A stretch of DNA of 64,000 nt, taken from positions 310,001 to 374,000 of the forward strand of contig WGMM01000007.1 of the NCBI GenBank assembly GCA_016125085.1, read 5' to 3'. Position numbers and translations under genes: made by a program. Positions within the stretch are counted from its first letter, which is position 1. Each line of letters opens with the position of its first letter. This DNA is from a bacterium (GTDB lineage: Bacteria; Planctomycetota; Planctomycetia; Isosphaerales; Isosphaeraceae). Below, piece by piece: positions 57,927 to 64,000 of the stretch. The notes beneath the pieces were generated by a model. It was not told the origin of the DNA and searched no databases. It saw only the letters and a list, made by a program, of their open reading frames with translations.

Positions 57927-59687
57927 ATGAGACGTTGGACCCTGGCCGCTGCCCTCTTGATGACGGGGTATGCTGGTTCGGCAACGGCCGTGAAAGCTTG
58001 CCATGGCTGCAAGCCAGTATCTTTCCGCTGCGTGCCTGCCGCCGCTCCGGTCGCAGCCCCCTGTGCCACGACGATTCCGTGCCAGGTTTCGGCCCCGGCT
58101 TGCGAAGTTCTCGTGCCGCGTACGGTGACCTGCTACCAGACCGTGACCGAAACGGTCTGCGAAGACGTGACCGATGTTCATAAGGTCACGAAGTATCGCA
58201 GCGAAACCCGTACGGAAACCGTGCCGGTCAGCCGCACCGAGTATTACACCGAGCCGGTCACGGAAAACGTGACTAAGTATCGCACCGAATACAAGACCGA
58301 GACTGTCCCGACGACCCGGACCGAATACGACAGCGTGCCGGTTCAGAACACGGTGACGAAGTACCGGACCGAGTACAAGACCGAGACCGTCCCTGTGTCC
58401 AGGACAGTCTACGACAGCGTGCCGGTTCAGGATACGGTGACGAAGTACCGGACCGAGTACAAGACCGAAACCGTCCCCGTGCAGCGGACCGTTTACGAGC
58501 CGGTTCAGAAGACCCGCGAAATCGAAGTGAAGGTCCCCACGACCGAAACCTTCGACATCAAGGTCACGAAGACGGTCTACGACAAGGTCACGAAGAACGA
58601 AAAGCGTTATGAGCCTTATCAGGAAGCTCAGACCATCACCGAAACGGTCATGCAGCCGGAAACGGTGCATGTGAACAGGAAGGAAAAGCGGACGGTTCAG
58701 GTTCCGCAGCAGGTGATGGTCACGCGTGAAGTCACCCAGTGCCAGGAAGTCGTCCAGCAGCAGGGCCACTGGGTCAATCGCCCGGTCGCCGTCGCAGCTC
58801 CGGCGCCGGCCCCCTCGTGCGGTTGCGGTCACGGCACGGGCCACGGCCTGTTCGGTCATGGCCATAAGGCCGGTTGTGCGGCTTCGACGGTTTCTTACGT
58901 CTGCCAGCCTGTGTGGGAAACGTACAACGTCCGCACCTCGGTTCCGGTCAAGGTTCATGTGCAGGACTGTGTCACCCAGATGGTCTGCCAGGAGCAGGAA
59001 TTCGACGTTCCTTCCACCGAGACCCGCATGGTTCCCAAGCAGGTCAGCCGGACGGAACACGTTACGAAGACCCGCGAGTATGAAGTGCCTGTGACGCATC
59101 AGGTGCCCCGCTCGGTCGAGGAAGTCGTGAAGGGCTCCCGCGTCGCTTACACGAGCGAAAAGCGGTCTGAAACCTATACGGCCATGGAACCACGCCAAGT
59201 TACCGAAACGACGAGCCGCCAGGTCGCCGTCCAGATTCCTTATCAGGAACAAGTGACGACCTACAAGCAACAGGCCCGTCAGATCACCGAAACGGTCAGC
59301 CGTCAGGTGGCCGTGCAGGTTCCCTACACGGAAACCGTGACCACCTACCGGCAACAGCCCCGTCAGGTGACCGAAACCGTCACCCGTCAGGTCGCTGTGC
59401 AGGTTCCTTACACCGAGACGGTTACCCGTCACGTTCAGAAGTCCAAGACGGTGACGGACAACGTCACCCGGCACATCACCGTGCAGGTTCCCTACACGGA
59501 AGACGTGACCGTCGTCCGCAAGGTCCCCCGCACGATCACCAAGCAGGTGCCTTACAGCTACACCGTTTGGGAACGCCAGGCTCCGGCCGCCGCGGCTCCT
59601 GCTGCTGCTGTCGCTGCCCCTTCGGCTCCTGCTGTCGCTCCCTCGGCCCAATCGGCTCCCGCCGTGACGCCGGCTGCCCAGAAGTGA
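57927..59687 (+). CDS. Tyr/Thr/Val-rich cell-surface repeat protein (YTV-type)
   Basis: This 586-residue secreted protein has a signal peptide (LAAALLMTGYAGSATA). A Cys-rich segment follows (ACHGC, FRCVP, TIPCQVSAPACE). Four 28-residue repeats of the type VTKYRTEYKTETVPV come next. A middle region has a Cys/Gly/His-rich patch (SCGCGHGTGHG), and five further 28-residue repeats have the form RQVTETVTRQVAVQVPY. The C terminus is Ala/Pro-rich. Alternating Thr/Val/Tyr suggests beta strands, and the cysteines suggest disulfide links. Proteins rich in Tyr, Thr and Val are known from planctomycete cell walls, which fits. It is transcribed against the flanking flagellar genes and is flanked by its own promoter and terminator. 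Confidence 0.88.
   Translation: MRRWTLAAALLMTGYAGSATAVKACHGCKPVSFRCVPAAAPVAAPCATTIPCQVSAPACEVLVPRTVTCYQTVTETVCEDVTDVHKVTKYRSETRTETVPVSRTEYYTEPVTENVTKYRTEYKTETVPTTRTEYDSVPVQNTVTKYRTEYKTETVPVSRTVYDSVPVQDTVTKYRTEYKTETVPVQRTVYEPVQKTREIEVKVPTTETFDIKVTKTVYDKVTKNEKRYEPYQEAQTITETVMQPETVHVNRKEKRTVQVPQQVMVTREVTQCQEVVQQQGHWVNRPVAVAAPAPAPSCGCGHGTGHGLFGHGHKAGCAASTVSYVCQPVWETYNVRTSVPVKVHVQDCVTQMVCQEQEFDVPSTETRMVPKQVSRTEHVTKTREYEVPVTHQVPRSVEEVVKGSRVAYTSEKRSETYTAMEPRQVTETTSRQVAVQIPYQEQVTTYKQQARQITETVSRQVAVQVPYTETVTTYRQQPRQVTETVTRQVAVQVPYTETVTRHVQKSKTVTDNVTRHITVQVPYTEDVTVVRKVPRTITKQVPYSYTVWERQAPAAAAPAAAVAAPSAPAVAPSAQSAPAVTPAAQK
58185..58520 (+). repeat. Four tandem 84-nt repeats (block 1)
   Basis: Units start at 58185, 58269, 58353 and 58437, exactly 84 bases apart, each coding 28 residues beginning VTKYR. 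Units 3 and 4 are almost identical in DNA over their first part, suggesting recent duplication or gene conversion. Confidence 0.93.
59190..59580 (+). repeat. Five tandem 84-nt repeats (block 2)
   Basis: Units start at 59190, 59274, 59358, 59442 and 59526 (the last partial), again exactly 84 bases apart. The consensus is PRQVTETVTRQVAVQVPYT. The period matches block 1 although the sequence differs. Confidence 0.92.
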
Positions 59688-59734
59688 TCGACCTTGACGA
59701 TCAGCGAAGCTGGTCGGATCATGCCTGAATCGAT

Positions 59735-59760
59735 GAGAGCGGCCTTTCGGGGCCGCTCTC
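59735..59760 (+). terminator. Terminator of the surface-repeat gene
   Basis: A perfect 10-bp stem GAGAGCGGCC / GGCCGCTCTC with a TTTCGG loop is followed by GCATTTCTC. It lies 47 bases past the stop, and about 40 bases past the convergent flhF stop when read the other way, so it may serve both. Confidence 0.75.
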
Positions 59761-59798
59761 GCATTTCTCATTGAACATAATCGTATAAGTGGCTGCGT

Positions 59799-60941
59799 TT
59801 ATCCCATGATCAGTGCCGCGATCCGGTCGGGGTCAGCGGCGAAGAAGTCCTGCGGCACATGCTGACCGGTGCTGACGTAGGAAATCAGCAGCTTCAGCTC
59901 GGCCACCATGTCGATGAAGCCGCCGTGCCGGTCCGTTTCGTCCGTTTTGGTGACGATCAGCCGGTCTGGCCGCATGACGGCGAATTTTTCCGAGGTCAGC
60001 CTGGCCCAGCGCCTGGCCGATTCCAGCGGCAGAACCAGGTGCGTTTCGTCAGGCGAGATCACGTCGGCCAGTTCCGCAAGCGCGCCGAGGTGGTCGGCGT
60101 CCAGCGGCCCGCGGCCCGGTGTGTCGATCAGAATAATATCGGCCTCCATCGTCGCCACGGCGTCGGCCACGGTTTGCGCCGTGTCGGCCGCGGCGAAAGG
60201 CATGTTCATGATACGGGCGTAGGTATCGAGCTGCTCGACGGCCGCGATCCGGAACATATCACACGAGACCAGGCCGACTGAGCCTGAGTCGGTCAACTGC
60301 AGGTGGGCGGCGAGTTTCGCCAGGGATGTCGTTTTGCCGGCACCGGTTGGCCCGACGACCATAATCACCCGCTTCGAGTCGGGATCGATTTGCGCCGGGC
60401 CGATCGTCGGAATGCCGTCGGCGACAGCTTCGAGCACGGCCTGCCAGGCGGAGGCATCGTCCTGAAGGTCACGCGCATGCCTGCAGGCGGCCGCATGGCG
60501 GACGATCCGCTCGGCATAATCTTCCGAGACGCCCGAGTGCAGCAGGAATTGATACGGGGCAAGAAGGGCGCTGGGCACGTTCCAGAGCTTGAGCGGGTCA
60601 TCGCCACGGTTTTCCAGCTCAGAAACGACCCGATGGACGATTTTGAGATCGTCGCGGCCCAGGGCCGATTCGGTCGGTTCCACCTTGAGCCTGGACTGAT
60701 GCTCCTGCCAGGCTGCGTCGGCTACGGCTTCCACCTCGTACCATTCGGATTCGCCGTCCCGGTTCAGAAACGACAGAATCGGCGTGTACCGGTGCGTGCC
60801 CACGACATACAGACCTTCGCCGAGGGCGGCCTTCGCCCGGAGCAGGGCCTCACTCATGGACTTGCCACGAAAGGACCTTGTCATTCCAGCAAGGGTTTCG
60901 TGGCCTGAATGGGCTTTCCAGATCGTCGTTCTTCGGGTCAT
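59799..60941 (-). CDS. flhF: Flagellar biosynthesis GTPase FlhF
   Basis: This 380-residue SRP-type GTPase places the flagellum. The N-terminal segment SFRGKSMSEALLRAKAALG is family-typical. The GTPase domain has G1 (GPTGAGKTTSLAKL), the DMFRIAAVEQLDTYARI motif, DTPGR and the specificity motif TKTDE. The ATG at 60941 overlaps the flhA stop by four bases (ATGA), so the two are translationally coupled. The internal ATG at 60884 would give the more usual N terminus and is an alternative. FlhG normally follows and stimulates FlhF, but here an opposite-strand gene separates the two. Confidence 0.94.
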   Translation of the reverse strand: MTRRTTIWKAHSGHETLAGMTRSFRGKSMSEALLRAKAALGEGLYVVGTHRYTPILSFLNRDGESEWYEVEAVADAAWQEHQSRLKVEPTESALGRDDLKIVHRVVSELENRGDDPLKLWNVPSALLAPYQFLLHSGVSEDYAERIVRHAAACRHARDLQDDASAWQAVLEAVADGIPTIGPAQIDPDSKRVIMVVGPTGAGKTTSLAKLAAHLQLTDSGSVGLVSCDMFRIAAVEQLDTYARIMNMPFAAADTAQTVADAVATMEADIILIDTPGRGPLDADHLGALAELADVISPDETHLVLPLESARRWARLTSEKFAVMRPDRLIVTKTDETDRHGGFIDMVAELKLLISYVSTGQHVPQDFFAADPDRIAALIMG

Positions 60942-63385
60942 CGTTCACCAGCCCCGTATTCATCGGATCGATCGCCCGGATCGGTCGCTTCGGTGTTTCT
61001 GGTCGTTCGAAGATTCACGGTCGCGTGGGTTCGTCCGCCACGTGCGGTGGGCCAGCCGTGCGGTGCGGGAATCGACGAAGCGGGTGCGTTCGCCGTAAGT
61101 CGGGCGTCCTCATTGAAAGCCGCCGTTCGCTGGGCGTCGGACCGGTCGGCTTCCTCGAACCCGGCCGGGGCGACGGTCGCGATGTTGTCGACCGGCGTAT
61201 CCCGAGGAATTTCCTGCTGAGCCAGCACGACGAGCCCCGGCAGATCCGTATGCGTCAAATCCCGGACGAGGCGTCGAACGAGCGAACCGACGACGAGAAT
61301 CGGCGGGCGGCCCTGTTCGGTAAGTCGTCCGGCGGCCGCACCGATCGCCGCGACGAGCTGGCGGCTCCAGTCCAGCCCCAGGGCCGTTTCTGGCCGGGTG
61401 GACTGATCCACGGCGGCAGCCAGCCGATTTTCGACCGACTTGTCGAGCATGACGACATTCAGGTGGCCGTCCGGAGCCAGATACGGCTGAACGAGCCGCC
61501 GCGAAAGTGCCCGCCGGGCGTGTTCGGTGAGTTCTTCCGGGTCGCGTGTCGCAACCGCGGCAAGAGCGAGGGCTTCGAGGATCGTCTCCATATCCAGAAT
61601 GCTGACCCGCTCTCGCAGCAGATTCTGCAGAACCTTCTGGATCTCGCCGACGCGGATCAGGTTGGGTACGACTTCGTCCACCAGCGATGCACTGCCCAGC
61701 CGCACTCGTTCGATTAACTGCATGACCTGATCGCGCGACAGCAGTTCGTCGGCATGATGGATGATCACTTCGGCCAGGTGATCCATGATCACGGCCGAGG
61801 CTTCCTTCACTTTGCAGCCTGCGAGTTCGGCGGCCTGCTTGCCTTCAGCCGCGATCCACACGGCCGGTCTGTCCGTCGCGGGGTCCACGCCTTCGCGGCC
61901 TTCAGGCACTTCGGTAAGCCCAGGAGGCACGATCGCCAGAAGTCGGCCTGGATACGAAACTCCGCCGGCTACCGTCACGCCCCGAATGGCGATTCGATAC
62001 TCCTGCGGCTGCAGCGCCAGGTCGTCGCGTATCGCCACCTGGGGCGCGATCATTCCCAGCTCGCGTGCCACGCGCTGGCGTACACGTCCCAGCCGGTCCA
62101 GCAGATCGCCACCCCGGCCAGGATCCGCCAGAGCGATCAGCCGGTAGCCGATGGAAAGCTCCATGGCATCGACGCGGAGCCAGTCGGTCACAGCGGCTTC
62201 GGATGAACTCGATCTGATCGCCGCGGGCTTGCCCGATGTGGACGAGGTCGATGTTGCCGATGCGTCGGTTGTTGCCGGTGTTTTACGTTCCTGTGTAGCC
62301 GGTGCTGAAATCTGGGCTGGTTTCGTCGATTTTTCCTGGCGTGCTTCGATCGGTTTCGAAAATGTCGCGACAGTCGTTTTCGATTCCGTGTTTCCGGGCA
62401 CGGTTTGGTTCATGATCCAGGCACCGAAGCCAAGTATTGCGGCCACGCTCAAAAGCGGCAGCTTCGGCAGCCCGAGGAACGCCAGGATCGTCAGTAGAAC
62501 CGCGGCCGAAATCAGCGTACGCGTTTCACCGAACAGTTGCCCGGTCATTTCGCGGCCGATGTCCGATTCGCTGGACGATCGCGTTACCACCAGGCCCGCG
62601 CCCAGCGAGATCAGGAACGCCGGAATCTGGCTGACGAGCCCGTCGCCGATCGTCAGCTTGGTGAATATGTCCACGGCTTCCACCGGGCTCATGCCGTGCT
62701 GGACGATGCCGATCGCCAGGCCGCCAAGGATGTTGATCATCGTGATCAGCACGCCGGCGACCGCGTCTCCACGGACGTATTTGCCGGCACCGTCCATCGC
62801 GCCGAAAAAGTCGGCCTGACGATAGACCGCTTCTCGGCGCCGCACGGCTTCCGCCTGATCGATCAGGCCGGCGTGCAGGTCGGAGTCGATTGCCATCTGC
62901 CGGCCCGGCAGGCCGTCGAGCGTAAACCGGGCGGCAACTTCGCTGATCCGCGACGAACCCTTCGTGATCACGACGAATTGGATGATCACCATAATTCCGA
63001 ACATGACGCCGCCGACGAGAATATTGTCGCCCGCGACGAACGAGCCGAAGGCCTTGATGACGCCGCCAGCGGCATCCAGGCCGCGCGTGCCCCCTTCCAG
63101 CAGGATCAGGCGTGTGCTCGCGACGTTCAGCACCAGGCGGGACAGGGTTGTCGTGAGCAGAAGCGTCGGCAGGGAACTGAACTGCTGTGGCGAACCGATC
63201 GTGATGGTGGTCATCAGGATCAGCACGGAGATGGTCACGTTCGCGGCCAGGAGCAAGTCCATGACCGCCCCGGGAACGGGAACGAGAAGCACGACCAGCG
63301 ACCCCATGAGGGTGACCGGAAGTACCCAGGGTTCGATCGATCGGGTCGTGGCCGCGATCCGGGCCGGCATTCCTTGAGCCGTCAT
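60938..63385 (-). CDS. flhA: Flagellar biosynthesis protein FlhA
   Basis: This integral membrane protein of the flagellar type III export gate is about 815 residues. Eight membrane helices occupy roughly the first 330 residues, with conserved segments SLPTLLLTTTLSRLVLNVAS, GLPGRQMAIDSDLHAGLID and GDGLVSQIPAFLISLGAGL. A low-complexity Ser/Thr/Ala linker leads to the cytoplasmic domain that docks export chaperones (DHLAEVIIHHADELLSRDQV, RVSILDMETILEALA). The ATG at 63385 gives the usual short leader before the first helix; ATGs at 63427 and 63454 are also in frame. It is coupled to flhF by a 4-base overlap. Confidence 0.95.
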   Translation of the reverse strand: MTAQGMPARIAATTRSIEPWVLPVTLMGSLVVLLVPVPGAVMDLLLAANVTISVLILMTTITIGSPQQFSSLPTLLLTTTLSRLVLNVASTRLILLEGGTRGLDAAGGVIKAFGSFVAGDNILVGGVMFGIMVIIQFVVITKGSSRISEVAARFTLDGLPGRQMAIDSDLHAGLIDQAEAVRRREAVYRQADFFGAMDGAGKYVRGDAVAGVLITMINILGGLAIGIVQHGMSPVEAVDIFTKLTIGDGLVSQIPAFLISLGAGLVVTRSSSESDIGREMTGQLFGETRTLISAAVLLTILAFLGLPKLPLLSVAAILGFGAWIMNQTVPGNTESKTTVATFSKPIEARQEKSTKPAQISAPATQERKTPATTDASATSTSSTSGKPAAIRSSSSEAAVTDWLRVDAMELSIGYRLIALADPGRGGDLLDRLGRVRQRVARELGMIAPQVAIRDDLALQPQEYRIAIRGVTVAGGVSYPGRLLAIVPPGLTEVPEGREGVDPATDRPAVWIAAEGKQAAELAGCKVKEASAVIMDHLAEVIIHHADELLSRDQVMQLIERVRLGSASLVDEVVPNLIRVGEIQKVLQNLLRERVSILDMETILEALALAAVATRDPEELTEHARRALSRRLVQPYLAPDGHLNVVMLDKSVENRLAAAVDQSTRPETALGLDWSRQLVAAIGAAAGRLTEQGRPPILVVGSLVRRLVRDLTHTDLPGLVVLAQQEIPRDTPVDNIATVAPAGFEEADRSDAQRTAAFNEDARLTANAPASSIPAPHGWPTARGGRTHATVNLRTTRNTEATDPGDRSDEYGAGER

Positions 63386-63856
63386 CGTGGGTGTCCGTCC
63401 CTTCGTTGCGCCGCGCGCTCCATCCATGAGCCCGCCGTGAGAAATAGCAGTCATGACGATTATGCCCGAATGCCCGAATCTGTCGAGGCGAAAACGCTGC
63501 CGTCGGGTCCGGCGGTTTGGGGAGCGGATTGTCGGATAGCCCGCCATCGAAACGATCTGAGGCCGGAATGTCTCCTGCCCGTCTTCACTATCCTTCAAAC
63601 GGGCTTCCGCGAGCTGCTGTCCAATCACGAAGGATGACCGAATCGATGTGGTTTTCGTTTCGTAATCCGTTCCGAACAGTATGGAAATTCATGATTTGGG
63701 GCGAATTCAGGCGCGTCGTTCGGTCAATGATTCGAGTCTGGTCTCCTGATCGTTCCCCAGCGACTCCGTTCTTCGAACACCAAACTTGCATTTACGTAAC
63801 CTGCCGCCATTTTCTGACCTCATCCCGTTTCGTAATTCGAACGTATCAAAATGCTA
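63386..63856. other. Region upstream of flhA
   Basis: About 470 bases contain only weak open frames on either strand, including a 115-codon rightward frame (63517-63864) with unlikely composition. The flhA promoter should lie here. No box pair was convincing. Confidence 0.4.
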
Positions 63857-64000
63857 TCAAATAGGTTGCGTCATTCCGTCGTTGTCTTCGATCCAGGTCG
63901 GTCGTTCCCATTTCCTGGGTGGAAACTGGTTCGGGCCAGAAGTCCAGTAAAGATAAATCGAAAACCAGCGAAAACAGTGGCTGGGTAATTCGTAAAGGTT
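63857..64000 (-). CDS. Possible C-terminal fragment of an unknown protein at window edge
   Basis: On the minus strand a frame is open from the right edge for 47 codons to TGA at 63857-63859. It reads as an aromatic-rich, plausible protein end (CFRWFSIYLYWTSG, then PRKWERPTWIEDNDG). No start is in view. Codon third positions are not decisive, so it may be chance. It would be the gene upstream of flhA on the same strand. I do not recognise it. Confidence 0.35.
   Translation of the reverse strand, partial: NLYELPSHCFRWFSIYLYWTSGPNQFPPRKWERPTWIEDNDGMTQPI

Noticed and set aside
57927-59687. CRISPR-like periodicity in the 84-nt repeats
   Set aside because: The repeats are in-frame coding units with 28-residue periodicity inside a secreted protein. 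There are no unique spacers and no cas genes.
63517-63864. 115-codon rightward frame upstream of flhA
   Set aside because: Composition is rich in Arg/Ser/Phe as in non-coding frames, there is no ribosome-binding site, and no recognisable motif. It also overlaps the more plausible minus-strand fragment at the window edge.

Overview
The window reads as a stretch of planctomycete chromosome (phylum Planctomycetota), probably of the Gemmata/Isosphaera type. The basis is its gene families: a PSD1-type cytochrome protein (DUF1549/DUF1553) followed by DUF1501, DUF1559 prepilin-like proteins paired with a lipoprotein, a PVC-type CxxCH heme protein, ThuA-domain proteins, Tat-exported Gfo/Idh/MocA oxidoreductases, a PEP-CTERM surface protein and a Tyr/Thr/Val-rich cell-surface repeat protein. 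No rRNA, tRNA, CRISPR array, insertion sequence or phage gene was recognised. Base composition looks moderately GC-rich and even throughout.

Layout. 1-8.8 kb: the 3' end of an AlkA-type glycosylase, an HGSNAT-like membrane acyltransferase, a ThuA protein, a Tat-exported oxidoreductase, an intradiol dioxygenase, a small membrane protein overlapping a metal-ligand-rich secreted protein, glutathione peroxidase and a PEP-CTERM protein. 9-13 kb: B12-dependent ribonucleotide reductase with a long untranslated upstream region, and an isolated rplU. 13-21 kb: apbE divergent from a SUMF1-fold protein, then sulfatase-sialidase-miaE in one direction, and a DUF418 membrane protein. 21-26 kb: DUF1559 plus lipoprotein, an SMP-30-like lactonase, an ArsR repressor divergent from a 53-residue membrane peptide and a rhodanese, and a TPR protein. 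26-31 kb: two secreted proteins sharing a domain, and a LolA-like protein. 31-53 kb: polysaccharide and surface metabolism (oxidoreductase, CE15 esterase, CxxCH protein, sialate O-acetylesterase, isochorismatase-ThuA fusion, acyltransferase, PSD1 and a nonsense-interrupted DUF1501), plus a phosphatase and a large MASE1 hybrid histidine kinase. 53-63.4 kb: a motility region with cheB, fliA, flhG-like, flhF and flhA. The flh cluster is split by an opposite-strand gene for a 586-residue repeat protein.

How it fits together. The sulfatase, sialidase, sialate esterase and CE15 esterase suit a free-living degrader of sulfated or acylated polysaccharides. The flhA-flhF-flhG-fliA-cheB group suits a flagellated swarmer stage.

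The strongest things to follow up are: (i) an ArsR regulatory unit in which a perfect inverted repeat fills the spacer of a near-consensus promoter and also covers the repressor's start codon, controlling an unannotated 53-aa membrane peptide and a rhodanese; (ii) the surface-repeat gene, built from exact 84-nt units, lodged inside the flagellar cluster next to an FlhG/MinD-like protein that lacks the P-loop lysine; (iii) the in-frame stop in DUF1501; and (iv) the cysteine-hydrolase/ThuA fusion.
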